From Nitrospira sp. (GTDB lineage Bacteria > Nitrospirota > Nitrospiria > Nitrospirales > Nitrospiraceae): a stretch of DNA of 64,000 nt. The position numbers were made by a program, and so were the translations under genes. This document shows, one piece after another, positions 1-8,251 of this stretch (position 1 is its first letter; each line of letters begins with the position of its first letter). The DNA lies in contig JAFEBH010000019.1 of NCBI GenBank assembly GCA_018242765.1, positions 58,491 through 122,490 on the forward strand, written 5' to 3'. The notes under the pieces were generated by a model. It ran no database searches. It saw nothing but the letters and a program-made list of their open reading frames with translations, and was not told the origin of the DNA.

Positions 1-1401
1 CAGGACATCGCTCTTACCATCACCGTTGAAATCGCCTACGGCCATGGGCAACACCGTAGTCCCGGCCCACCCCGGCACTGTCAACCAGTTCTGGCGCGTG
101 AAGCTTGACCCGTTCGAGAGGAGGACATCATACGCCCCACTTTGGTTCACATTGACCAGGACATCGCTCTTACCATCACCATCGAAATCGCCTACAGCCA
201 TGGGCAACGTAAAGTTGGCCCAGCTCGGCACTGTGAGCCACACTCCGTTCGTAAAACCTGCCCCATTCGAGAGCAAGACATGATAATTGCCACTCGGAAT
301 CGCATTAACCAGGACATCATTCTTGCCGTCACCATTAAAATCCCCGGTGGCAATAGGGTACGTATTTCCAGCCCAGCCGGCCACCGTGAGCCATGAGTTA
401 TTGGAAAAAGCGTCGATACTGGAACTGTAGGTCATTGAATGCGGCGGTAAGGCCGTACCACCACTGATGACCCCCGTACCAGACACTGTGGCATCTTTGC
501 CGAACCGTTGCACACCCGTGAAAATGGACGCCTCTGTACCTGCTGAATACATGAATTTGTAGGCACTCACAGAATTACCGCCGGCTCTGATCTCGATCGT
601 TTTTAAACGCTTGGCAGTGGTTATCGGGAAATAGCTCGTGTACATGACCGGCTTATCCGTACGATCTTCAAGATGGAATTTCACCATATTCGAAGGTGCG
701 TTCGGGCCAATACCCGTTCCATTCCCTGTGTAATCGATCTGACTTAAATACCCCTGCCCCTGATCAGGCGTATACGTCATCTTCATATAATTTCCATCTC
801 GATCACGTATCTCTTCCAGACACCACTTGAAGATTTGCGTGCCTAGACCAGACACACTCCCCTGAATGCGTGTCGCCACACCGGCTCCAAACTTATACTT
901 CGTCCCCTTCGTGTCCGTGATCTCCCAACCCGCTGTGCCGTCGAGCGAGAGTTTCTTCACTCTAAGAAAACTTCTTTTGATCTTCTCGTGATAGAGTAGC
1001 GGATCAACAGTATCTTGCACTAAATCGGTCGATACACCATTCATTCGAATGGCGTACACTTTTCCTGCTTGCTCTTCCGCCGCCGTGGGCTGATAGAGTA
1101 CCCCCCAGCGGGTCTGTCGCTCGATCGCCCCCATCTCCAGCTTCCAGCCCACGCCTACCCAGCCATTCCCACCTGCACTTTCATAGGAAATTGCGAGATT
1201 CGGTTGCATTCCATTACGACCAAGCGGGACTTCAATAGGAATGCTGCTGGTCAAGGTACCGGTGAAGAGATCCGGCTGCAGTGAGACGCTAATCCCAGTG
1301 AGCGGCACGTCTCCGTCAGTCTCTTTTGCGACAACGTAGCCCACCGGCGTCAGCAATCCGCTAACCGCAAATCCCAGTACAAACGGGAGAAGACGACGCA
1401 T
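1..1401 (-). CDS. SpvB-domain / FG-GAP repeat exported protein (3' end outside window)
   Basis: The minus-strand frame is open from ATG at 1401 to the window edge (467 residues, no stop), so the C-terminus is missing. It begins with a signal-peptide-like segment (MRRLLPFVLGFAVSGLL). At about residues 45-100 is an SpvB/TcdB N-terminal signature (SIPIEVPLGRNGMQPNLAIS, then GVGWKLEMGAIERQTRWG). From about residue 330, FG-GAP/VCBS-type repeats carry Ca-binding loops (GDFNGDGKNDVL, GDFDGDGKSDVL). SpvB-type modules occur in Tc toxin B components and in large secreted RHS/YD-repeat proteins, and FG-GAP repeats form a beta-propeller. A surface or secreted multidomain protein is likely. Whether a toxin domain follows cannot be seen. 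It lies outside the IS cluster and is read away from it. Confidence 0.8.
   Translation of the reverse strand, partial: MRRLLPFVLGFAVSGLLTPVGYVVAKETDGDVPLTGISVSLQPDLFTGTLTSSIPIEVPLGRNGMQPNLAISYESAGGNGWVGVGWKLEMGAIERQTRWGVLYQPTAAEEQAGKVYAIRMNGVSTDLVQDTVDPLLYHEKIKRSFLRVKKLSLDGTAGWEITDTKGTKYKFGAGVATRIQGSVSGLGTQIFKWCLEEIRDRDGNYMKMTYTPDQGQGYLSQIDYTGNGTGIGPNAPSNMVKFHLEDRTDKPVMYTSYFPITTAKRLKTIEIRAGGNSVSAYKFMYSAGTEASIFTGVQRFGKDATVSGTGVISGGTALPPHSMTYSSSIDAFSNNSWLTVAGWAGNTYPIATGDFNGDGKNDVLVNAIPSGNYHVLLSNGAGFTNGVWLTVPSWANFTLPMAVGDFDGDGKSDVLVNVNQSGAYDVLLSNGSSFTRQNWLTVPGWAGTTVLPMAVGDFNGDGKSDVL
2..420 (-). repeat. Tandem FG-GAP coding repeats
   Basis: A unit of 153-156 bp (51-52 codons) recurs within the SpvB gene. 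The block starting AGGACATCGCTCTTACCATC at 2 recurs at 158 and, more diverged, at 311. Each unit encodes one D-x-N/D-x-D-G-x-x-D calcium loop followed by a W-hydrophobic-T-V-P/A-x-W segment. The array continues past the left edge. Confidence 0.8.
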
Positions 1402-1564
1402 GGCGACTCCTTTTACTTCCATTACGATATAAACACTGAAATAGCTCGAGACAAATTTAGCACCAAATCTAGGGATGGCAAGTTACCCGTCAAGGGAAGT
1501 GTGACCTTCCCCCAATTTCACAGACACCTGTACAAGGAGGAGATTGATGAAATTGGAGGGCAGC

Positions 1565-1861
1565 ATGAGTACCAAGACCAGACGGCAGTATACGGAAGAG
1601 TTTAAGACAGAAGCAGTGCGGTTGGGCCGAGACTCGGCACGACCGGTTGCGCAAGTAACCAGAGACCTGGGCGTTGCCGACCATCTGCTCTACCGCTGGC
1701 GGGTGGAGCAGCAGCAGGCAGAGGAGCGTGGAAAGACGCGGCAGGACCTCCGAGCTGAGGAGGCCGAACTAGTCCGACTGCGGCGCGAGAATGCGGTCCT
1801 AAAGCAAGAGCGAGATTTTTTAAAACGTGCGGCGGCGTTCTTCGCGAAGGAGTCCCGATGA
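1565..1861 (+). CDS. IS3-family transposase OrfA
   Basis: This 98-residue protein has an N-terminal helix-turn-helix (RRQYTEEFKTEAVRL ... VTRDLGVADHLLYRWR) and a C-terminal leucine-zipper-like helix (EEAELVRLRRENAVLKQERD), the usual OrfA layout for end binding and multimerisation. ATG 1565 is preceded by GGAGGG; an earlier in-frame ATG at 1547 is possible. The stop overlaps the orfB start (ATGA at 1858), as in IS3 elements that make an OrfAB fusion by frameshifting. OrfA looks intact, but its partner is truncated, so the element should be immobile. Confidence 0.85.
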   Translation: MSTKTRRQYTEEFKTEAVRLGRDSARPVAQVTRDLGVADHLLYRWRVEQQQAEERGKTRQDLRAEEAELVRLRRENAVLKQERDFLKRAAAFFAKESR

Positions 1862-2051
1862 GATACCGGGTGATCCAGGAGTACGACCGTCGCTATCCAA
1901 TCCGCCTGATGTGCCGAGCGGTGGCCGTGTCTTCGGCGGGCTATTATGCGTGGCGGACCCGGCCAGAGAGCGCTCGGGTGGGGGCCAATCGCGACCTGCT
2001 CACGGCGATTCGTCAGCTTCACCATGACAGTCGCCAGACCTACGGGAGGGC
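1858..2051 (+). pseudogene. IS3-family OrfB, 5' fragment
   Basis: About 65 codons of OrfB remain (MRYRVIQEYDRRYPIRLMCR ... SAGYYAWRTRPESAR ... HHDSRQTYGR), the pre-catalytic region of an IS3-group integrase. The frame is then interrupted by IS256 at 2052, before any DDE residue. The sequence beyond IS256 belongs to a different IS3 subgroup, so the missing half is not simply displaced. Confidence 0.8.
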
Positions 2052-3370
2052 GTGTCAAGTTTTCCGTGTAACTGATTGTGGTTAATCACGGGTCGACACA
2101 CGGTCCCCTAAGATCATGGCAAATTGATTGAGCGCCCGTTTCCACTCCGGAATCGGGGCGGTCCAGTGCTTGGCGATGCGCTGCAGGCCCAGATAGAGGA
2201 CTTTGAGGATCGCGTCATCCGTGGGAAACGCCCCGCGCTTTTTTAACGTGTTCCGTAACGAATAATTCAGGGATTCAATGGCATTGGTGGTGTAGATGAC
2301 CTTGCGAATGGCAGGGGGATAGTCAAAGAAGACCGTGAGCCGCGTCCAGTCCCGCCGCCAACTCGTACTGATCGTGGGATAGTGCGCATCCCACGTCAGG
2401 GCAACGCGCTCCAAGGCTGCTTCGGCTTCCGTGACCGTCGACGCGCCATAAATAGCGCGCAGATCCCGGGCCACGGCACGCCGCTGTCGCCACACCACAT
2501 ATCGCAAGGATTGTCGGACTTTATGCACAATACAGAGTTGCACCTGGGTTCGCGGAAAGATCGTCTCCAACGCGTCGGGCAACCCCGTCAGCCCATCCAC
2601 ACAGGCCACGAAACAATCTGTGACGCCCCGCTGCTTGAGCTCTGTGAAGACGGCCAACCAAAACTTCGCGCCTTCCGTTTCACTCACCCAGAGGCCTAAC
2701 AATTCCTTTTCCTCGGTGAGCGTGACGCCGAGGGCGACATAGACGGCTTTCGTCTTGACGGCTCCTTCGTGCCGAGACTTCACGAATAAACAATCAAAAT
2801 AGAGAATGGGATAGACGGTCTCCAAGGGCCGGCTCTGCCACAGGCGCACATCCTCCAACACCGCATCCGTAATCGTGGAAATGAGCGTGGGGGTGACCTC
2901 CTTCCCATACAATTCTTCCAGATGGTTTTGAATCTCACGAGTGGTCATCCCATGCGCATAGAGCGCCAACACCTTGTTGTCAAAGCCGTCGAGCCGCCGT
3001 TGCCGTTTCTTGACCACCGTGGGTTCAAACGTGCCCGCTCGATCGCGTGGCACGGCTAGCTCCATAGGCCCTTGATCCGTCTCGACCGTTTTGACACTCG
3101 TGCCATTACGGACATTGCCGTTCTGGGCCAGATGACGGGCATGCGGAACATACCCGAGATGATTGGTCAGTTCCGCCGCCAGCGCACGTTCCACCAACCG
3201 TTTCGTGAGGCCTTTCAGCAATCCATGTTCGCCAAGAATCTCTTCCGGCGACTCACAGCCTTGCAATAACTCATCCAACAACGCATCCGTTTTCGTGTCT
3301 GGCTTGGTCATCAAACCCTCCATCCTCTATAAAAGAGGCATGATAACCAGTTACACAGTTAATCTTACAC
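2052..3370 (-). mobile_element. Complete IS256-family insertion sequence
   Basis: Imperfect 26-bp inverted repeats bound the element: 2052-2077 (starting GTGTCAAG) and 3345-3370 (ending CTTACAC; its reverse complement starts GTGTAAG). They match at about 19 of 26 positions and share the core GTGTAACTG. One full-length transposase lies between. The 8-bp flanks, GGGAGGGC on the left and GCCCGCGT on the right, are not a target-site duplication. Confidence 0.85.
2082..3311 (-). CDS. IS256-family (mutator-type) transposase
   Basis: A 409-residue DDE transposase of usual family length. The acidic triad is visible as D in PILYFDCLFVKSR, D in CVDGLTGLPDALET and E in NAIESLNYSLRNTLKKRGAF, with the family C/H motif QLCIVHKVRQSLRYV between. 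ATG 3311 is chosen because GGAGGG lies four bases upstream; a start at 3323 is also in frame. The stop at 2082 lies just inside the left inverted repeat. No frameshift is visible, so the enzyme is probably functional. Confidence 0.92.
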   Translation of the reverse strand: MTKPDTKTDALLDELLQGCESPEEILGEHGLLKGLTKRLVERALAAELTNHLGYVPHARHLAQNGNVRNGTSVKTVETDQGPMELAVPRDRAGTFEPTVVKKRQRRLDGFDNKVLALYAHGMTTREIQNHLEELYGKEVTPTLISTITDAVLEDVRLWQSRPLETVYPILYFDCLFVKSRHEGAVKTKAVYVALGVTLTEEKELLGLWVSETEGAKFWLAVFTELKQRGVTDCFVACVDGLTGLPDALETIFPRTQVQLCIVHKVRQSLRYVVWRQRRAVARDLRAIYGASTVTEAEAALERVALTWDAHYPTISTSWRRDWTRLTVFFDYPPAIRKVIYTTNAIESLNYSLRNTLKKRGAFPTDDAILKVLYLGLQRIAKHWTAPIPEWKRALNQFAMILGDRVSTRD

Positions 3371-4116
3371 GCCCGCGTCGGGGCGATACGGAGCTACGGA
3401 CGCGAATCGGGGAGATTGCGGAGACCAAGTGACGCTATGGCTGCCCAGGATCTATGTGCGATTGCGACGGGAAGGCTGGCAGGTGAATCATAAGAAGGTG
3501 GAACGGCTGTATTATCGCGACGAAGGGCTCTCGTTACAACGGCGACGACGGAAGAAGGCCGCGGCGGTGCCCCGAGTTGCCTTGCCGAAACCCACGCAGC
3601 CAGGACGCTGTTATGCGATGGACTTTGTGGATGACCGGCTGGCCAATGGCCGACGGTTCAAGTGTTTGACGATGACGGATCCCTGCTCCAAAGAGGTGCC
3701 GGTGATTGAAGTCGATGTCTCGATTGGCGGGGCACGGGTGCCGGATTCTCGACCGGCTGTTCGCCACGCGTCCGCTGCCGGACACCTTGATCTTAGACAA
3801 CGGGCCCGAATTCGCCGGGTCGGCCTTCGATGCCTGGGCGGTGTAGCGCGGCGTGCAACTGCACTTCATTCAGCCAGGGAAGCCGGTGCAGAATGCGTTA
3901 TTGAGAGCTTCAATGGCAAGTTTCGGGATGAATGCTTGAATGAACACTGGTTTCTGACGTTATAGGAAGCGCAACTCGTGATTGAAGCCTGGCGACGGGA
4001 ATATAATGAGGAGCGAACGCACTGTACCATTGGGGATATGACTCCGATGGAGTTTATCCATAACCATCAGGACCTGGCCCGGATCGCACAGGATGTCACC
4101 TTCACTGGCTGTGATG
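3371..4116 (+). pseudogene. Degenerate OrfB of a second IS3-type element (IS407-like)
   Basis: Homology to an IS3-family integrase continues across three frames: TELRTRIGEIAETK, an in-frame TGA near 3430, then PRIYVRLRREGWQVNHKK and VERLYYRDEGLSL, the first DDE region (YAMDFVDDRLANGRRFKCLT), a shifted LILDNGPEFAGSAFDAW, and IESFNGKFRDECLNEHW up to YNEERTHCTIGDMTPMEFI. At least three frameshifts and two internal stops destroy it. The N-terminal half is missing and the fragment starts flush with the IS256 right end. It is not the second half of the element at 1502-2051. Confidence 0.85.
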
Positions 4117-4164
4117 TAATAAACGGGGGAAGGTCATCAACAGCTGAGAATCTATCCGACCCAT

Positions 4165-4402
4165 CCTGGGACCAATGGCAGATCGAACGCATGAACTGTA
4201 TTTTGAATGAAGCAATCATCAACCGGTAGGACACCATCCCGGATGACCAACTGAAAGCCCACCTGCACCGCTTCAGGATGGGGGTAAACTTTTTACCAGA
4301 AAACTGCCAACCCCATGGGCCTCCGTACAACTACGTCTGTGCAATCTGGACAAAAGAACCTGAATGTTTTATCGTTACCCATCCTGGCACACTTTGGGAC
4401 TA
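4165..4402 (+). pseudogene. C-terminal remnant of an IS481-type / rve integrase
   Basis: The plus-strand translation WDQWQIERMNCILNEAIINR, a stop, then DDQLKAHLHRF ... PPYNYVCAIWTKEPECFIV resembles the C-terminal part of rve-family transposases that normally read GQxERMNRTxKxA, then HxQLxxHL, then YEYICKIW. It keeps the catalytic-region glutamate. An internal stop and loss of the upstream part make it dead. Confidence 0.55.
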
Positions 4403-4722
4403 ACACCAATGGACGTATAACACTTCCTTATGTTAACCTGCTACCGATCAATGCAGAAGGACCGGAGTGTATTTTTCGTCGAGCGTCTACCGAAAGGCCT
4501 ATCTCGGTCAGCACCCATATCATATGGATCTCTCACACTTCCCCGACTTCCTAGGCCTTGGTGCCCAGGTCTCCATCTCCATCTCCATCTCGTAACACTA
4601 GGTTTACGCAAAAATAACGGTGTTCCGTAACTCAGATTTCTTGAAACGTGTGTTATGGGGCGAGATGGGTTTTGATTGAAGTAGTGCTCAGTGCCTCGCA
4701 TCCATATCTTGTCGGAGGGCCA
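4403..4722 (+). other. Intergenic, no gene seen
   Basis: About 320 bp between IS debris and the SGNH gene. I see no convincing coding sequence. A short TCCATC microrepeat (four near-tandem units) lies around 4569-4592. Confidence 0.5.
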
Positions 4723-5763
4723 GTGGCTGTAACTAAGCTTGCAAGCAGTAGTCATAAAACAGTGAAGGGAATGGGATTCATCATTTTGGTAAATCTGCTG
4801 GTCATTCTCTTCTTCCTCGCGCTATTGGAAGGCGCGGCTCGTATTTACATTGCCTGGACGCGGAACAGCCATTCAGCCGGATTGGCAGAGCGAACCATGT
4901 ACTTGTCGTATAAGCCATTCGTTATGTATGGTCCTAACTTTGACGAAGAATTTGTCACATTTGAAAGGCTCAAAGACTCCAATGCTTGTCATGTCCTATT
5001 GGTGGGAGGATCTACGGCACAGAATTTCCCAGTAGCCTTGCTCGAAGAGGAACTCAACACAACTGGGAAAAAGTTCCAAGTATTTAATGTTGGAGTTGGG
5101 GGGTACGAAGCGAGGCAAGAAGTCATTGTAACTTCTCTCTGGGGACCGAAAATTAACCCTCATGTCATCATATCATTGGATGGTGCCAATGACCTCACTC
5201 ATCGCTTAAGAGTCCTCAAACCAGGTGCATTCTATCTCAATGACGCCTACGAACTCTTTCTTACCCAGCCTTTCCTTGCACCACTTTATTATGTTCTAGC
5301 CCAATCTCAACTCTACAATGGATTGGTAAGGTTCTGGCAGAAGCGGACTGTCCATGATGCAGAACTGTATGAAGATGCCATACCCCCTTACATCGAAGCC
5401 CAACGTAGTTTAAATGCTTTGGCAAAAGGAATAGGGGCAAAACGTTTGATGGTTCTTCAGCCCTTTTCGGGTTTCAAAACCCCGTTATCGGAAACTGAAG
5501 CAGCCTTTGACCTGTACAAGTACAGGGAAAACCAGGTTAAACATTTATATAAAGTAACGGATGAAAGACTTCGAGAACTTACGGCCAAGGATAAGACTGA
5601 ATACCTGGACGGTCGCTATATCTATGATGGAATGACAGCCACAATCTTCACAGATGATGTTCACTTAACTAATCAGGGTTACCGCGTGCTGGCGAAGCAC
5701 ATGGCCGATAGACTGCAAAACGACACGCTGAGGAGTAGTTTGACTTGTAAGACCGCAGACTAG
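4723..5763 (+). CDS. Membrane-anchored SGNH/GDSL-type hydrolase
   Basis: A 346-residue protein with one N-terminal membrane helix (GFIILVNLLVILFFLALLEG). The three SGNH blocks are readable: VGGSTAQN (block I, nucleophile Ser near residue 97), ISLDGANDL (block III, G-x-N-D) and TDDVHLTNQG (block V, D-x-x-H near residue 310). Such proteins often act as O-acyl esterases or acyl-transfer partners on cell-surface glycans; no substrate is evident here. The start is uncertain: GTG 4723 has GGAGG four bases upstream, ATG 4771 would start just before the membrane helix, and the frame opens at 4648. It stands alone between IS remnants and has lower GC than its neighbours, so it may be cargo. Confidence 0.7.
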   Translation: MAVTKLASSSHKTVKGMGFIILVNLLVILFFLALLEGAARIYIAWTRNSHSAGLAERTMYLSYKPFVMYGPNFDEEFVTFERLKDSNACHVLLVGGSTAQNFPVALLEEELNTTGKKFQVFNVGVGGYEARQEVIVTSLWGPKINPHVIISLDGANDLTHRLRVLKPGAFYLNDAYELFLTQPFLAPLYYVLAQSQLYNGLVRFWQKRTVHDAELYEDAIPPYIEAQRSLNALAKGIGAKRLMVLQPFSGFKTPLSETEAAFDLYKYRENQVKHLYKVTDERLRELTAKDKTEYLDGRYIYDGMTATIFTDDVHLTNQGYRVLAKHMADRLQNDTLRSSLTCKTAD

Positions 5764-5829
5764 CAATAAAATACCTAAGCCATTATACTGCTGTCCAGAA
5801 ATCAAGCCACTTCATTATTGTGCCCGGTA

Positions 5830-6850
5830 TTCCACGAGGCTCCGATATCTTCACACCTAATGTCGGCGCGCCTCATTGTACCACCGCCATCGCGGCCGGA
5901 ATAACCTGTGTGCGTCCACGAACGTCTGGAAGCCATGCTGCCACACACATTCTTCTGTAACACTGCGAAGGAGTCGCTCGATATGCGATTCTGTTCCAGT
6001 ATATACTACCGTGATAAATTGCTGGGACGGTCTAGATTTTGACAGGCTTGGCTACCCGATGACTTTGCAAGATCAGCCCATTGTCGATCTCCAGGACAGG
6101 CGCGCTCGCCGGCCGGACCGTGTCGAAGCGCTGGAGGCAGGCGGCTTTGATGAAGCGCTCGGCTTCCTTCACCTGATTTCGTAATACAAGCTCGCAGGCT
6201 ACATTTGAGGATCATGGCAATCAATCACGACGGCAAGATGGGACCAGCCGTCCTGCCCACTCGGAACATGTGTCACGTCCATCGCTCACCGTTCATCACT
6301 CCGACTGGCTCTACTGATCCAGGCTTGTACGTACGGTCGCGGGGTATCTGACCGCGGATGCACCAACCACCGCTTCTGCCGGAGTACCCGATACACGGCC
6401 TTCTTGTTCACGCGATGGGGCGTCTGGCCACGCAGCACAGCCCACCCATGTCGATAGCTGAGCGGGGAGTGTTGCTGAATTAATTGCCAGAGAGGCTCGA
6501 CCATGCGGGGTGCATGACCACAGAACGTCGACGACTTGCTGGGGCGTGATGTAGCCGCGCCCGTCCTACGGCTCACACGCGACAACCCCGCCGTTCCGAG
6601 ACCCCCGACCGCGTGACTCTCACGCGTCGGATGTTTTCCGGTCCAAAGGGTAGAGCTTGACGCCTCCCAAGTGTTGTCCAGGACAAGATCCCCACTCTTC
6701 TGTTTCAGCTTCGTGACCTGCTCATCCTTGAGCGCCTCTCCAGCCCAGGACCAACCGGAGGGCGTTCTCGGTCTCCTGGATAAAACTCTCCGCTCTCTGC
6801 CACTGTCAGCCCAGACAGCCGGGACGCCTCATCAGTGAGGCCGTCACTTT
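5830..6850 (-). pseudogene. Degraded IS3-family transposase (orfA 3' end plus orfB)
   Basis: Read on the minus strand from 6850: WQRAESFIQETENALRLVL and EALKDEQVTKLKQK (OrfA C-terminus), then OrfB as PLWQLIQQHSPLSYRHGWAV, NKKAVYRVLRQKRWLVHP, RWAMDVTHVPSGQDGWSHLA, VLEIDNGLILQSH, and VTEECVWQHGFQTFVDAHR at about 5970. The pieces are in different frames with stops between them. The DDE motifs DVTH and DNG survive only as remnants. Confidence 0.75.
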
Positions 6851-7060
6851 TGTAAGACTCACGACGAGCGCCAAGCGCCGTGTGGCGCTGGTCGTCAGCA
6901 TCCTGAAAGGCGAGACCTCCGTGGCTGAGGCGGCCCGGCAGCATGGCCTGACCGTGACGGAGGTCGAAGATTGGCGGGAGAGGTTTCTGGCAGGGGCCGA
7001 GAACGCGCTCCGCACACGAATGAAGGAATTCAGCCGTTCGGAGCCGCTTTGGGTCTCCGT
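6851..7060 (+). pseudogene. IS orfA fragment, inverted relative to the previous remnant
   Basis: The plus-strand translation SAKRRVALVVSILKGETSVA ... HGLTVTEVEDWRERFLAG, then ENALRTR, is an OrfA helix-turn-helix. Its C-terminal part is homologous to the minus-strand WQRAESFIQETENALR segment just to the left. Homology stops after ENALRTR. The two fragments meet head to head at about 6850. Confidence 0.65.
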
Positions 7061-7105
7061 GAGCTAGGAATACTTTAATTGTTGCGCTTGGCATGAATTG
7101 AATCC

Positions 7106-7165
7106 GTATAACGGTAGAGGTAAGCCGCGTTGCGAAGCGGCATCGGCTTGACCGACTGATTATGT
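7106..7165 (-). other. Integron attC-like recombination site (attC-1)
   Basis: On the minus strand, two bases after the stop of the nuclease gene, lies an imperfect hairpin. GGTCAAGCCG pairs with CGGCTTACC with one unpaired C (an extrahelical base, a hallmark of attC L boxes), around a GCCGCTTCGCAACGC centre. It ends in GTTATACG, one mismatch from the R' core GTTRRRY. Length is about 60 bp. The position directly behind a stop codon is that of a cassette attC. The left R box (CATAATC) is weak. Confidence 0.5.
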
Positions 7166-7166
7166 G

Positions 7167-7731
7167 TCATCGCATCAGTATCTTGGCAGTGATGATAGCA
7201 GGATCGTTCTCGTAGCCGCGCTCGGCAAGGGCCGTGACTTTTTCTTTGATGTCCTCGGGCGACCAAAAGTGCCATCCATTCTTCTCCATAAACTCACGGA
7301 TTGGGTCGCTTTGCCCTTTGTAGATCTTTCCAGTTGCAAGACCCAGTGAAATCTTTGTCTCTGGATTCGCCATGCCGCAAGCAATGAGGTCTTGCAGCAA
7401 CCTGGACAAAACGACTGAACGATAGCGCTGCGAAGTGAACAGCTTGTAGCGCCCCCTCTGGCACCTCGTGCTCCTCTTGCAGCTGCGCGAGTTTGACGCC
7501 TGGTGAATCGAGAAACGATTTTGCTTCGAAGGCAAGCACTTCGTTCTTGGAGAAATGAAGCGCAAGTAAGTCGATCTCCGGGCGCGGAATTGAGTGTTTC
7601 CCGACGTGGCACTTTTCTTCCTTTGTCACGTTCACTTTGAACGATCGACGTACCCAGTAGCCATCTGCTTCAAGCAGAGTGCACATAATGCTCTCGAAGT
7701 GATCCATCAGCGACTCAATGACACATAACAA
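7167..7731 (-). pseudogene. PD-(D/E)XK nuclease-like protein, split by one frameshift
   Basis: Two overlapping minus-strand frames make one protein. The first (MDHFESIMCTLLEADGYWVR ... PEIDLLALHF, NEVLAFEAKS ... LQEEHEVPEG) carries a D-x(n)-E-x-K nuclease core. The second continues RYKLFTSQRYRSVVLSRLLQ ... EKNGWHFWSPEDIKEK ... ITAKILMR. They join at a run of five C (7452-7456); four would restore the frame. It may be a real mutation or a homopolymer sequencing error. The start is ATG 7707 or 7731. I infer a restriction-endonuclease-fold protein of unknown role. attC-1 follows its stop directly, so it has the form of an integron cassette gene. Confidence 0.65.
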
Positions 7732-7733
7732 TG

Positions 7734-8007
7734 TTTAGGCGGATCCATTATAAGAGCCGGATATGCCATTTTCTATCCGCGTAACTCACCTCAATGATCG
7801 TGAACAATATCCCATCATCGACGGTGGTGCAATGAGTGACGGCCCATCGACCATTCGTCACGGGTTCTTATGCCGATCGGCGTAAGACGCCCCTGGCTGG
7901 TAGCAGTCGGTCGTGTACTTCCGGTTTGGGTCGGATACCGATGGTCGAAGAACGGCCAAGAGCGGAAGTTCGGCGCCGAGATCGCCCCGCCGTAAAGCGG
8001 TCCTCAG
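7734..8007 (-). repeat. Dispersed repeat, copy 1
   Basis: This block aligns with 12798-13078 over its whole length and in part with 11645-11750. Conserved blocks on the plus strand include TCACGGGTTCTTATG, GTAAGACGCCCC, CGATGGTCGAAGAACGGCC and AAGCGGTCCTC. On the minus strand it ends CCTAAACATTGTTATG just before the nuclease gene. Conceptual translation gives CDLG-x-ELPLLAVLRPSVS, but no start or codon constraint suggests a gene. Confidence 0.7.
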
Positions 8008-8251
8008 CACATCGACGTCGTACACGACCGCAGGAACCACGATCGGCCCGGGGCCCGGCCGAAGGGGTGGGCCCCGCACACACAACTCTCACCCGGAGGG
8101 GGGAATTCATGTGATCGTTGACATGAACGAGCTGCGTGGGGGGGGAGAGGCAGTCGGAAGTGTGGGTGTAAACAGATTATTAAGAAAGCAAGGTTCGATC
8201 CCATCCATCTCCACCTTCCACCGTGGCTTCGTCGTTATACAGCCCCTTACC

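Larger units (their letters stand above)
1502..2051 (+). mobile_element. Left part of an IS3-family element, cut off by IS256
   Basis: The block runs from a probable left end (TGACCTTCCCCCAATTTCAC at 1502, a typical IS3-group terminal pattern) through orfA and the first 65 codons of orfB. It stops exactly at the IS256 left inverted repeat at 2052. Its own right end is not found beyond the IS256 copy. Confidence 0.7.

Noticed and set aside
2044..3378. Target-site duplication around IS256
   Set aside because: The 8-bp flanks GGGAGGGC and GCCCGCGT are not direct repeats; shifting the boundary by a few bases does not help.
4315..4755. Several ORFs of 60-100 codons upstream of the SGNH gene
   Set aside because: No ribosome-binding sites, no motifs, overlapping on both strands in IS debris.
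7858..8114. Overlapping ORFs in the dispersed repeat
   Set aside because: The same amino-acid strings recur in the other repeat copies only because the DNA is repeated; frames and ends are not conserved.
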